Shown here: positions 1 to 8,254 of the stretch, piece after piece | How positions within the stretch are numbered: position 1 is the first letter of the stretch | Layout: every line of letters begins with the position of its first letter | Program-made: the position numbers and the translations under genes | Assembly: GCA_964196565.1 (NCBI GenBank) | Contig: CAXMUH010000057.1 | Location: 1 to 18,715, forward strand | Length of the DNA: 18,715 nucleotides | Direction of reading: 5' to 3' | From: 2-12-FULL-42-15 sp964196565 | GTDB lineage: Bacteria > Pseudomonadota > Gammaproteobacteria > Coxiellales > Coxiellaceae | Notes under the pieces: model-generated | Database searches by the model: none | The model's input: the letters and a program-made list of their open reading frames with translations, nothing else | What the model was told of the DNA's origin: nothing

Positions 1-3000
1 GTTAATTGATTAGCAATTTCCATTGTCACTTTATTATGAGTAATAAAGACAAATTGAACTGTTTTTGACATCTCTTTAACTAACGCACAAAAACGGCCAA
101 CATTCGCATCATCTAAAGGTGCATCAACTTCATCTAACATACAAAATGGCGCAGGATTCAGTGAAAACATCGCAAACACTAAAGAAATAGCTGTCAGCGC
201 TTTCTCACCACCAGAAAGCATATGAATGGTTGAATTACGCTTGCCCGGTGGCTGCGCTTTAACTAATATGCCTGTTTTCAATAAGTCATTTTCACACATC
301 TCAAGTTGTGCACGCCCACCACCAAAAATACGTGGAAAAATAGCTTGGAAACTTTCATTAACCTTGTCATAGGTTTCACGAAATCGCGTTTTAGTTTCTC
401 GATCGATTTTTGCAATCGCCGCTTGTAAGACTGCTAAAGACTCTGTCAAATCTTCAAATTGTTTATCTAAATATTCTTGACGCTCAGTACCGGTTTGGAA
501 TTCGTCAATCGCCGCCAAGTTAATTAAACCTAAGCGCTGAATTCGACTATTGAGATTTTCGAGCCGCTGCTCCCAAATAACAACTTCGGCTTCTTCAGGT
601 AATTCAGAAATCACTTTTTCAAGTTCTAAATTTGATTCCGATAAAGATTCTTTTATGGTTTGTGCGCGCACAATGGTTTCTTGCGCTTCAATTTGTAATT
701 TTTGCAGCTTTAATTGTATGGACTCAATCAATTCAACCGTTGACTGCTTACTTTGTTCTAATTGTTTCAACTGCGACCGCATCTCAGCTAATGCATGCTC
801 AACTGCTTTTAATTCTTGTTCAACACCCAAACGTGCCGTTAGTTTTTGTTGAAGTTCATCCTTTAAATTTTCAAGCGGTGAATCATCCTCGCTTAAGTGA
901 TGTAATAAAAAGCTGCGACGATCCGATAGTTGTGCTAAACGTTTTTCATCGCGCAAAATAGTTTGACGTAACAAAGCTAATTGTGACTCATTGGCACTAA
1001 GGCGAATTTCAAGTTCATCGGCAGCTTGGCGTTCTTTTTGCGCCAGAAGACGCTTTTCATCCAATTCAGTACGAGCGCAATCACGCTCGGTTTGCAATGA
1101 TTCTCGTTTTTGAGTTAAGCCCTGCACTTTTTCATTCAGGCCTTGACTTAGATGCTGTGCATCGATCAACTCACGATTACAATTTTCAATTTCAGTAGCG
1201 ATTTCTGCTGCTTGCGTATTGAATCGTGCTTCTTGTTTAATTAAATTTTCAAGCTCCGCTTCTTTTTTACTTAACTCAGCCTGCTTTTGCGCTAATTGAC
1301 TTGCAAAATTCTGATTTTTTGTTTGAAGGTGGTCACGCGCTTTTTCTAATTCTAGAATGTCACTCATGCCTTGCTTTTGTTGCTGCTCTTTGGATTCTAG
1401 CAATTCTTGTTTTGCTTTGATTTCAGAAGTTAGCAAATTAAGCTTGGATTCTCGGGCTAAAATACCACTTTGTGGGTCTTTTAATTTGCTCACTCTAAGC
1501 CAATTTTTCCCATGCCAAATGCCATCTTTGGTAATTACCGATTCACTTACACCTAACTGTGACCGCATCGATAGCGCTTCAGTTTCACTTTCTGCAATAT
1601 AAATTCCTTGCAGCCACTGGGTGAGTGGCCACGCGCTTTCTATTTGGCTTATTAATGTTTTGGCATTCGAGGATTGTTGATTTGTATCCGCGAGAGATTT
1701 ATCGATTAACGTTACACGACCATTATTAATTTCATTTACGTGACCTGCAAATTGTTCAACCTGATCAACACAAATAGCATCAAAATAACCGCTTAATACA
1801 GTCTCTACTGCTTTTTCCCAGCCAGAATTAACTTTTATTTGCTGGCCTAAACGCGGATTTATTTCAAGATCTTGTGCTTTAAGCCATTTTGACGTGGTTT
1901 GGTCATTGAGTCCTAATGCCGCTTGCTGCAAACCATCAACCTTAGCATATTCACTTTGAAGATTTTGCAATTCACTTTGGGTTGATCGAACACTTTGTTG
2001 AATTTGCTTGTTTTGTTCACGATGCTCTGTAATTTCTTGGAAATTGTTATCGATGCTTTGTTTATTACTATTAAATTGCGCATCCAGCTCCACCACCTGT
2101 TCTGTCAGTGGGGCAATTGCGCCACGTGTATTTTCTAGCGGTAAATCTTTAAATCCTTGATCAATCGCATGCGCGCGTTCCGTTAGGTGCGATATATGCT
2201 GTTGTTTATGTTCTATTTTGGTATTAGCTACTTGCTCCTGACTGATAACATCTGAAGATTCCTGTTGAAAGTCATCCCAAGTTTGTTGCCATAATTGCAT
2301 TTTGGCTTCGGCCTCCACAAGCGCCTTATTCGCCGCATTTGCCACCATGGTGATTTGTCCACTTTGTGGAGCTAGCCCTTCAACTTCTGCTTCTATTTCA
2401 CTAATCTGCTCATTTAGCTCGGCAGTGCTTTCTGTTAGCTCCTCCCAAATGGAATCGGTTTCTGCCAATTCTTTTTGCCAAGTTGCGATTTGGTCTTGAT
2501 GATTTTTAATTTGTTGTTCTAAACGTGCAATCTCTTCACCCAATCCATAATAACGTTTTTGTACAGTTTGTGTTTGATCTTGCAGTTCTTCTCCATCAAC
2601 TTTAGCTTTATCAATATCCGCTTCATGCTGACGCAGTAACGCCACATTTTGTTCGCGTAATAATTCTTGCTCGGTAATCACCGCCTGACTAGACTTACGC
2701 TTTGTCTCTAAGGCTTGCCAATGCAAAGCTTTAATTTGAGATTCAAGCACACGCTCTTCTTGTTTATATTCCTGATAGCGCTCTGCCGCATTGGCTTGAC
2801 GCTTTAAATGGCGTAGCTGCTTAATAAGCTCTTCACGAATGTCATTTAAGCGTTCTAAATTTTCTTGGGTATGACGAATCCGGTTTTCAGTTTCGCGACG
2901 TCGTTCTTTATATTTTGAAATGCCGGCAACTTCTTCGATATGAGCACGCATATCGTCAGGCTTCGCTTCAATCAACTGCGAAATCATACCCTGCTCAATA

Positions 3001-3428
3001 ATTGAGTAACTGCGCGACCCTAACCCTGTGCCTAAAAAAACATCTAGTATATCTTTACGCCGACAATGCGAACCGTTTAAAAAATAACTGGATTGGCCAT
3101 CGCGCTCAACTTCGCGTCGAATCACAATATCCGCATATTTAGCAAATTCTCCGACCAGGCGGTTGGATGTATTGTCAAAATGTAGCTCAACTGAGGCCTT
3201 GCCTACGGGTTTGCGATTGGTGGTTCCATTGAATATCACATCACTCATCGATTGGCCACGCAGTTGCTTGGCCGAGGATTCACCAATCACCCAGCGGATG
3301 GCATCAACAATATTAGACTTACCACAACCATTTGGTCCTACAATAGCACTCATATTGCTACGAACCGGGATAGTCGTCGGGTCAACGAAGGATTTAAAGC
3401 CTGCTAATTTAATGGTTTTTAAGTACAT
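1..3428 (-). CDS. smc: Chromosome segregation protein SMC (C-terminal end cut by window)
   Basis: SMC is the ATPase core of the bacterial condensin (with ScpA/ScpB) that organises and separates chromosomes. Reading minus from the ATG at 3428, the frame stays open to the window edge (about 1142 codons). The N-terminal head begins MYLKTIKLAGFKSF and carries Walker A GPNGCGKS at residues 31-38. Long Gln/Glu/Lys-rich coiled coils flank a hinge at roughly residues 520-655. The C-terminal head has the ABC signature LSGGEK at 1071-1076 and Walker B MLDEVDA with D1099/E1100, followed by the H-loop region (FITHNK). Only some 20-40 residues should be missing by comparison with the usual length of about 1160-1190. 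A GGA ribosome-binding core lies upstream of the start. An osmC-like gene lies 74 bp upstream on the same strand. No frameshift was seen at the several points checked. Confidence 0.97.
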   Translation of the reverse strand, partial: MYLKTIKLAGFKSFVDPTTIPVRSNMSAIVGPNGCGKSNIVDAIRWVIGESSAKQLRGQSMSDVIFNGTTNRKPVGKASVELHFDNTSNRLVGEFAKYADIVIRREVERDGQSSYFLNGSHCRRKDILDVFLGTGLGSRSYSIIEQGMISQLIEAKPDDMRAHIEEVAGISKYKERRRETENRIRHTQENLERLNDIREELIKQLRHLKRQANAAERYQEYKQEERVLESQIKALHWQALETKRKSSQAVITEQELLREQNVALLRQHEADIDKAKVDGEELQDQTQTVQKRYYGLGEEIARLEQQIKNHQDQIATWQKELAETDSIWEELTESTAELNEQISEIEAEVEGLAPQSGQITMVANAANKALVEAEAKMQLWQQTWDDFQQESSDVISQEQVANTKIEHKQQHISHLTERAHAIDQGFKDLPLENTRGAIAPLTEQVVELDAQFNSNKQSIDNNFQEITEHREQNKQIQQSVRSTQSELQNLQSEYAKVDGLQQAALGLNDQTTSKWLKAQDLEINPRLGQQIKVNSGWEKAVETVLSGYFDAICVDQVEQFAGHVNEINNGRVTLIDKSLADTNQQSSNAKTLISQIESAWPLTQWLQGIYIAESETEALSMRSQLGVSESVITKDGIWHGKNWLRVSKLKDPQSGILARESKLNLLTSEIKAKQELLESKEQQQKQGMSDILELEKARDHLQTKNQNFASQLAQKQAELSKKEAELENLIKQEARFNTQAAEIATEIENCNRELIDAQHLSQGLNEKVQGLTQKRESLQTERDCARTELDEKRLLAQKERQAADELEIRLSANESQLALLRQTILRDEKRLAQLSDRRSFLLHHLSEDDSPLENLKDELQQKLTARLGVEQELKAVEHALAEMRSQLKQLEQSKQSTVELIESIQLKLQKLQIEAQETIVRAQTIKESLSESNLELEKVISELPEEAEVVIWEQRLENLNSRIQRLGLINLAAIDEFQTGTERQEYLDKQFEDLTESLAVLQAAIAKIDRETKTRFRETYDKVNESFQAIFPRIFGGGRAQLEMCENDLLKTGILVKAQPPGKRNSTIHMLSGGEKALTAISLVFAMFSLNPAPFCMLDEVDAPLDDANVGRFCALVKEMSKTVQFVFITHNKVTMEIANQL

Positions 3429-3502
3429 GAAATTCCATTATTTTCCAAAGTTATGAAAACATTAGTTTACCTAAAATATGAGCGCTTTAACAGACTTCTA
3501 AT

Positions 3503-3952
3503 TCAAGGGATGTGTACTTTAATTTCACAAGTTACAGAGTTGGCAATAAAGCAAAATTGATGTGCTTTATGATGTAACTGCTCTAATGCTGCGCGATCTG
3601 GTATTTTGTCACCGCTAAAGGTTATTACTGGTGATAAATCTACCTGTGTAACTGCCATTTTACCTTCGGCATTTTTGCCAAGGGAACCAACAGCAGGGTC
3701 TTCGTACTGATCGATAATAAAATTTTGCTGACTGGCAATTGCCAAAAAAGTTAGCATATGACAACTCGCGATGGATGCCACAAAAGCTTGCTCCGGATCA
3801 ACTCGATCAGCATCGCCTTGATAGTCCACAGCTGCTGAAGCGTTAACCACATTTCCTTCACCAAAATCCCAAGTATGTGATCGATTATATTCCTTAATCG
3901 CAAACGACTCACTCTCACGGTTCCAACCAATAGTAACTTTATGTGCAGACAT
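3503..3952 (-). CDS. OsmC family peroxiredoxin
   Basis: OsmC/Ohr-family proteins are cytoplasmic thiol peroxidases that reduce organic hydroperoxides with a pair of cysteines. The 149-aa product is of normal length. It shows the family pattern DPEQAFVASIASCHMLTFLA with the peroxidatic cysteine at residue 64, and a second cysteine at 134 within HQFCFIANSV. The start at 3952 is preceded by AAGGA with nine bases of spacing, and a strong sigma70-type promoter lies just upstream. It is divergent from dinG and is followed 74 bp later by smc on the same strand, so read-through into smc is possible. Which subfamily it belongs to, and its preferred peroxide, cannot be told from the sequence. Confidence 0.92.
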   Translation of the reverse strand: MSAHKVTIGWNRESESFAIKEYNRSHTWDFGEGNVVNASAAVDYQGDADRVDPEQAFVASIASCHMLTFLAIASQQNFIIDQYEDPAVGSLGKNAEGKMAVTQVDLSPVITFSGDKIPDRAALEQLHHKAHQFCFIANSVTCEIKVHIP

Positions 3953-3969
3953 ATTGAGTATTCCTTATT

Positions 3970-4006
3970 ACAACCACATTAACCAGGCCATATTATAAGT
4001 GGTTGT
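3970..4006. promoter_or_regulatory. Inverted repeat spanning the osmC-like promoter (possible operator)
   Basis: The arms ACAACCAC (3970-3977) and GTGGTTGT (3999-4006) are perfect complements separated by 21 bases. One arm lies in the -10/-35 spacer and the other just downstream of the predicted transcription start. This is a sensible layout for a repressor of a peroxide-response gene. It could also be a chance repeat. Confidence 0.35.
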
Positions 4007-4019
4007 GCCGACGAATCAA
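3992..4019 (-). promoter_or_regulatory. Predicted sigma70 promoter of the osmC-like gene
   Basis: On the minus strand a TTGATT -35 box (4014-4019) is followed by 16 bases and a perfect TATAAT -10 box (3992-3997). The expected transcript start is near 3985, about 33 bases before the ATG. This is the best promoter match in the window. Confidence 0.7.
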
Positions 4020-4065
4020 TAGCAATGTAATAAAATACGCACCAGCGGTTCCCGCTGACCGACAA

Positions 4066-4181
4066 CGATGGGGGTTTCAAAGGGGGAGAATCGTAATCTC
4101 CCCCTTTGTGCTCGACGCAAAAACTTGTTTTTTGCCGAGCAGTTAAACCAGGAAGCTAATCCCGTTGGAACGGGATTAGCT
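4066..4181 (+). repeat. Multi-hairpin intergenic repeat, copy A
   Basis: The element starts with CGATGGGGG (4066-4074). Hairpin I is 12 bp (4078-4089 with 4097-4108). Hairpin II pairs TGCTCG (4109-4114) with CGAGCA (4136-4141) and has an inner GCAAAAA/TTTTTGC stem. After the shared box CAGGAAGC comes hairpin III, a perfect 13-bp stem (4154-4166 with 4169-4181). A smaller 6-bp hairpin (4043-4057) precedes it. Copy B at 9390 keeps the order, the leading box, most of hairpin I and the CAGGAAGC box. Its hairpins II and III differ in sequence yet still pair. Copy A sits between the divergent osmC-like and dinG genes. An open frame crossing it (4068-4253) is an artefact of the palindromes. Confidence 0.8.
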
Positions 4182-4211
4182 GAACACGCACTATGGTCTT
4201 TGAGGTTGATC

Positions 4212-4220
4212 TGTTATGAT
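4212..4220 (+). promoter_or_regulatory. Possible extended -10 promoter of dinG
   Basis: TGTTATGAT matches an extended -10 element (TG, one base, then TATGAT) about 40 bases before the dinG ATG. No convincing -35 box lies upstream, which is acceptable for extended -10 promoters. It falls just outside repeat copy A. Confidence 0.4.
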
Positions 4221-4258
4221 GCTGCAACAATTCAACATGACAAAGTTAAGTGATAAAC

Positions 4259-6319
4259 ATGGACCAGAAAGATATCAAACAACGATTTGAGACCTTTAAC
4301 TTGCGTCACCGGCCGTCGCAGTTAGAAATGATTAAACAGGTTGATACTGCGGTTAAATCCAAGCAGATCGCCTGTATTGAAGCCCCAACCGGAACAGGTA
4401 AAACCTTAAGTTATCTTTTGGGCACATATAATGCAAAAACAAAAAAACAAAATGTGATTATTAGTACCGCAACCATCGCATTACAAGAACAACTGATAAA
4501 AAAAGATCTGCCTTTATTAGAACAAATCGTCGATGAAAAAATTCGCTTCGCGATCGCCAAAGGGCGGCAAAATTATTTGTGCTTAGCTAAACTGAACCAA
4601 GATGAACAAGTTGATCTGTTTTCTGGCAATGACGAGATTGATTATCTGCGCGCTCAAGTTGAAACTCATTTTTGGGACGGCGATAAAGAAAATCTGAATG
4701 ACTCTGTCGCGCCGCAAACTTGGCAAAGTGTAACCACGGACAGCGTCGGTTGCAGCGGCAAACGCTGTGAATTCTACGACAAATGTTATTTTTTTAAAGC
4801 GCGTAATAAAATGCATTTGGCTGATTTTATCGTAACCAACCATAGTTTATTGCTGTCGGATTTAAGTCTCGGCAGTGGCGTGTTATTACCAGAACCTGAA
4901 AATAATGTTTATATTATCGATGAATGTCATCACTTGCCGCATCGTGCGATTTCACATTTTGCAAAATCTTCCCCAGTATTGGGTGCTACCGAGTGGATTA
5001 ATCAAGTGGGTTTTAGCGTCGGGCGCGCAATTGCGAGCAAAGATTTGAGCGCGCACTGGCAAACTAAAATTAATCAATGCACACTCGCTCTGGTAGAACA
5101 GATCAAAGCGCTTAAGATTTTTCTGGATACTAACAGCAAGCTATTTAAAGATAGCGACGGTTGGCGAATTCAAGAAAATGAAATTGATCAATTTGAAGCG
5201 ATAAAACATATTGTTATCTATAGCAGAGAGCTGGCTAATTCAATCGAGGAAATCAGTAAAAGTTTAGAGCTTGAGCTCGAACTCAAAAAACCCAACAAGG
5301 ACGATGAAAGCTATGAAAAACTGAACAAGCATTATATTCAGTTTAAGTTTTTAATGAGCCGAGTTTCAGATTTTTATGCCACCTGGATGCTGTTTTGCCA
5401 ACAACGTAAAGCAAAAGAGCCACCGATCGCACGTTGGTTCGAAAAAATTATGCTGCACAACTCCCCGACTGGGGATTATCGATGTCATTGTTCCCCAATC
5501 AATGTGAGCTCCGATTTAAAAGAATTGTTTTGGAATAAAGTGAAAAATGGCGTGATTTTATGCTCTGCCACCATTCGCTCGCTGGGATCATTTGATAACT
5601 TTCTCAAAAAAACTGGGCTGCATTTAATAAAAAATGTCAACACCTTTACCATGCCAGCTATTTTTAATTATCAACAATCCGTTATTTTTGTACCGACTAT
5701 GCAGCATGAACCCAGCGGACAAAATCAACAATCACATCGCCTTGAGGTCCTCGACTTACTACCGCAATTGATTCTACCAAAAGCCGGCACCTTGGTGTTA
5801 TTTACGTCGAAAAGTGCGATGACTGAAACCTATGATCGATTACCGCCAGATATTGTCTTTGATGTTTTAATGCAGGGGAAAAAGAGTAAAACAAAACTGA
5901 TTGAATCCCATAAAAATTGCATTCGATCCGGTAATCGCTCAATTATTTTTGGTCTAGCCTCTTTTGCTGAAGGCATCGATTTGCCTGCTGATTATTGTCA
6001 GCATGTGATTATTCACAAGCTTCCCTTTGCGGTGCCCTCAAGCCCAGTTGAATTGACACGCTCGGAATGGATTAGCCAACATAATTTAAATCCCTTTATG
6101 ATGGCCACATTACCCGAAACGTCTATTAAGCTAACCCAATATATTGGCCGTCTGATTCGCCAAGAGGATGATACCGGGATTGTGACTATTCTAGATCGTA
6201 GATTATATAGTAAAAGTTATGGTAAAAAATTATTAGAAAACTTGCCAGATTTTGCGCGCTTGATTAATTGCAGTATTGATCAGCTGAAAAAGCAAAAATC
6301 GGTTGCTGAGATTTTTTAA
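4259..6319 (+). CDS. dinG: ATP-dependent DNA helicase DinG (XPD-like, Fe-S)
   Basis: DinG is a 5'-3' superfamily 2 helicase that unwinds R-loops, D-loops and G-quadruplexes during repair and at replication-transcription conflicts. From the ATG at 4259 the product is 686 aa (E. coli: 716). It has Walker A APTGTGKT at 42-49, the DEAH-type box DECH at 221-224, and four Fe-S cysteines at 108, 165, 170 and 176, spaced as in XPD/DinG proteins. The C-terminal helicase half has the motif FAEGIDLP and the motif VI region QYIGRLIRQ. A GTG at 4250 in frame is an alternative start. I preferred ATG because it lies closer to the family N-terminus; the AAG upstream is a weak ribosome site for either. No LexA box was seen, unlike the SOS-controlled E. 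coli gene. It is transcribed alone. Confidence 0.95.
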   Translation: MDQKDIKQRFETFNLRHRPSQLEMIKQVDTAVKSKQIACIEAPTGTGKTLSYLLGTYNAKTKKQNVIISTATIALQEQLIKKDLPLLEQIVDEKIRFAIAKGRQNYLCLAKLNQDEQVDLFSGNDEIDYLRAQVETHFWDGDKENLNDSVAPQTWQSVTTDSVGCSGKRCEFYDKCYFFKARNKMHLADFIVTNHSLLLSDLSLGSGVLLPEPENNVYIIDECHHLPHRAISHFAKSSPVLGATEWINQVGFSVGRAIASKDLSAHWQTKINQCTLALVEQIKALKIFLDTNSKLFKDSDGWRIQENEIDQFEAIKHIVIYSRELANSIEEISKSLELELELKKPNKDDESYEKLNKHYIQFKFLMSRVSDFYATWMLFCQQRKAKEPPIARWFEKIMLHNSPTGDYRCHCSPINVSSDLKELFWNKVKNGVILCSATIRSLGSFDNFLKKTGLHLIKNVNTFTMPAIFNYQQSVIFVPTMQHEPSGQNQQSHRLEVLDLLPQLILPKAGTLVLFTSKSAMTETYDRLPPDIVFDVLMQGKKSKTKLIESHKNCIRSGNRSIIFGLASFAEGIDLPADYCQHVIIHKLPFAVPSSPVELTRSEWISQHNLNPFMMATLPETSIKLTQYIGRLIRQEDDTGIVTILDRRLYSKSYGKKLLENLPDFARLINCSIDQLKKQKSVAEIF

Positions 6320-6347
6320 GTAATTATATTTTCTGTAATGCATCATC

Positions 6348-6368
6348 ATCCCGCACTGGATGTGGGAT
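6348..6368. repeat. Short hairpin between dinG and the AtuA-related gene
   Basis: ATCCC-g-CAC (6348-6356) pairs with GTGGGAT (6362-6368) around a five-base loop, with one bulged G. It lies 29 bases after the dinG stop codon. No T-run follows, so a classical intrinsic terminator is not supported. It resembles the short CCCGC-type hairpins scattered in many proteobacterial genomes. Confidence 0.5.
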
Positions 6369-6375
6369 CTAAGCC

Positions 6376-6467
6376 GTAGGTTGTGGTTGAGCGAACTTTG
6401 TTCGCGAAGCCCAACAAATTAAATCCAGATATTTTTGTTGGGCTTCATTTCACTCAACCCAACCTAC
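6376..6467. repeat. REP-like pair (BIME-type) with GTAG/CTAC ends
   Basis: Two head-to-head imperfect hairpins fill the space between the convergent dinG and AtuA-related genes. The left unit is GTAG (6376-6379) followed by a hairpin at 6380-6415 with core GCGAAC/GTTCGC and outer GTTG/CAAC. The right unit is a hairpin at 6437-6463 (GTTGGGCTT with AACCCAAC) ended by CTAC (6464-6467), which is GTAG on the other strand. A GTAG foot beside an imperfect palindrome is the signature of REP sequences mobilised by RAYT (TnpA-REP) proteins. The GTAGGTTGGGTTGAG type is widespread in bacteria. It may also stop or stabilise the two converging transcripts. Confidence 0.75.
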
Positions 6468-6493
6468 AAGAGCAAACCAACCTGCGAGCTACA

Positions 6494-6814
6494 TCATCTC
6501 TCTTGATCGATTTTGATTTCTAGCATATATCCACTTAATGACTTACCATGTTTATCACGACGCAAACCTGCTGCAACTCCACCTTCTAGCGCGCCATCCA
6601 ATTCGAAAATTAATCCATATGGCGTTTTTCTACGCTCAACTTTTCCGTGGATAATTCCCTTAAAATAATTTCCTACTACTGAGGTCGTAAGTTGATTTTG
6701 CAACCATGCTAAATCATTAGGGTTGTAGGGAAATACACTTATTAATGAAGTATCAAACTTATCACCGCTACGTGCATGTGCAATTTGATAAAGTGGAACT
6801 TTGGGTTTCATCAT
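6494..6814 (-). CDS. AtuA-related protein, ferredoxin-fold domain
   Basis: This 106-aa protein matches the small domain that in some AtuA-family proteins is fused to the C-terminus of the main chain. Near the N-terminus it has the motif IAHARSGDKFDTSLISV, corresponding to the family pattern of RSGDK followed by D, T and a hydrophobic stretch. Its second half contains LIFELDGALEGG and LRRDKHGKSLSG, also family-like. The start overlaps the AtuA stop in an ATGA junction, so translation is coupled. A GGAGG site lies inside the end of the upstream gene. Its spacing slightly favours the second ATG at 6811 (105 aa). It presumably forms a complex with the upstream product. No catalytic activity is established for this domain. 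Confidence 0.8.
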   Translation of the reverse strand: MMKPKVPLYQIAHARSGDKFDTSLISVFPYNPNDLAWLQNQLTTSVVGNYFKGIIHGKVERRKTPYGLIFELDGALEGGVAAGLRRDKHGKSLSGYMLEIKIDQER

Positions 6815-8157
6815 AGAACCTCCATAATATCAATACTGGTATTTATTGCTTCTCTTGGCAGAAGTAGTGGAACTATTGGAATATTTTCTGTAACGTCACG
6901 TTCAATACCGCCTCCACCAAAAGGCCCATTCAAATACAATCCCATAAAATCAAGACCTAACTCGTTTGCTGAACTTTTTGTATTAGTCACGGCACTTATG
7001 CGAAACTCAACATAACTTGCTTTAGGTTCTTCTCTTAAAATAGCTTCATAAGGAAGGTCATTGAATAAATAAACGCATCGAATAATATTCGGATTTAATT
7101 TTTTTAATTTTTCTTCAATTATTTCTTGTGCTAATTTAGCACGCTCTAATGCTTGGAAGCCACGATAGCGTATAGAAGCAGAACTTTTGTATCCTTCATG
7201 GTAACTAAGTAATGCTTTTAGATATTTAGGTTTTGGATTTCCTCTAGCACCTGATAATCGCACACGATTGCAACCAATATCAACTATTTTTACAGTGCTA
7301 AAATCCGCAATAACATCTGGCGTTATATATGCATTTAAATCATGAATCTCATAATGTAACTGCTCTAAAACAGTTAAACGATTTACGACCCCTCCAGAAT
7401 CCAATAATTTGGTGATAACAACTGTTGCATCATTACTGACTTCTGCTATAGGAAACCCAATATGAACAAGATCATTCGCATTTTTTTTCGCAAGATCAGT
7501 ATAATATCCACCTGTTACATGTCCGCTACATTCTAATAAATGTCCAACCAGGGTAGCAAAAGCAATATGATCCCAATCATTCGAATCCCAATCAAATTCA
7601 AATAAAATAGGCGCTACAAATAAAGAAGGATCAGCCACTCTACCAGTAATGACAACATCTGCACCAAGTTCTAGCGCTTGTAATATTGGCTCGTGTCCAA
7701 TATAGACATTTGCACAAATCATGTTTTGTTTTATTTGCTTTATATTCGCTGGAAATCGATTCTCAAATGGATAATTAATTTCTTGTTTATGCTGATGAAA
7801 ATATTCTGTTACCTCATCACCTTCTACAACTGCAATACAAGCAGCAATCCCTTGTTCTTGGCAATATTCTTTTAACCAAAGAGCAGCAGCTTTTGGATTA
7901 GCTGCCCCATCATTCGTTATTATTTTTGTACCGTTTTGCAAACATGGCAACAAACAGCGCTGCATCCTTTGTTCAAAACGGCAACCATAGCCTTTATTCG
8001 GATTTCTTTTTTTCAATATTTGATAATCATGTATAGTTCTCTCTGCCAGCGCTTCAAAAACTAAATAATCCAGTTGCCCGCTCTTGGCGAGATTCTCTGC
8101 AGGTTCAACCCAGTCCTCGCTAAAACCTGAGCCAGAACCAATCTTTATTGTTTTCAT
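6811..8157 (-). CDS. AtuA family protein (acyclic terpene utilisation, DUF1446)
   Basis: This is the main chain of the AtuA/DUF1446 family, named after a gene of the citronellol/geraniol catabolic cluster of Pseudomonas; its exact reaction is unknown. The 448-aa product shows the family landmarks: an N-terminal glycine-rich IGSGSGFSEDW, ITNDGAANP at about 80-88, VVITGRVADPSLF at about 168-180, SGARGNPKP in the second half, and LYLNGPFGGGG near 407-417. The ferredoxin-fold part is a separate downstream gene that overlaps by four bases. AAGGGG nine bases before the ATG is a good ribosome site. A LysR gene is divergent, as is common for catabolic operons. No other atu genes (acyl-CoA dehydrogenase, geranyl-CoA carboxylase) are nearby, so terpene breakdown should not be assumed. 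The locus looks more AT-rich than dinG and may have been acquired. Confidence 0.85.
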   Translation of the reverse strand: MKTIKIGSGSGFSEDWVEPAENLAKSGQLDYLVFEALAERTIHDYQILKKRNPNKGYGCRFEQRMQRCLLPCLQNGTKIITNDGAANPKAAALWLKEYCQEQGIAACIAVVEGDEVTEYFHQHKQEINYPFENRFPANIKQIKQNMICANVYIGHEPILQALELGADVVITGRVADPSLFVAPILFEFDWDSNDWDHIAFATLVGHLLECSGHVTGGYYTDLAKKNANDLVHIGFPIAEVSNDATVVITKLLDSGGVVNRLTVLEQLHYEIHDLNAYITPDVIADFSTVKIVDIGCNRVRLSGARGNPKPKYLKALLSYHEGYKSSASIRYRGFQALERAKLAQEIIEEKLKKLNPNIIRCVYLFNDLPYEAILREEPKASYVEFRISAVTNTKSSANELGLDFMGLYLNGPFGGGGIERDVTENIPIVPLLLPREAINTSIDIMEVL

Positions 8158-8182
8158 TGATAATCACCCCTTATTTTTATAT

Positions 8183-8210
8183 TTTGATTCTACATAAAAT
8201 AATGTATAAT
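8183..8210 (+). promoter_or_regulatory. Promoter/operator region of the LysR gene, shared with AtuA
   Basis: A perfect TATAAT (8205-8210) has TTTGAT or TTGATT 15-16 bases upstream. The inverted repeat TACAT-N6-ATGTA (8191-8206) overlaps the spacer and the edge of the -10 box. LysR-type regulators bind dyads in such divergent intergenic regions and repress their own gene. This 97-bp gap between the two start codons should therefore hold the control site of both. The binding assignment is inference. Confidence 0.45.
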
Positions 8211-8254
8211 TAAAAATAAGATATTCTCACATTATCATAAGGTTTTACTTATAT

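Noticed and set aside
550..3456. Several plus-strand frames across the first 3.4 kb
   Set aside because: All are antisense to smc, whose Walker A, hinge, signature and Walker B motifs lie in one continuous minus frame.
4070..4086. G-quadruplex from the two G5 tracts near repeat copy A
   Set aside because: Only two G-tracts are close together on the strand; four are needed for an intramolecular quadruplex, and hairpin pairing explains the second tract.
4211..4230. LexA (SOS) box before dinG
   Set aside because: CTGT is present at 4211-4214 but the matching ACAG at the required distance is not; the second half reads TGCA.
4068..4253. 61-aa open frame upstream of dinG
   Set aside because: It runs through the three hairpins of repeat copy A, has no ribosome site, and its residues are translated palindrome.
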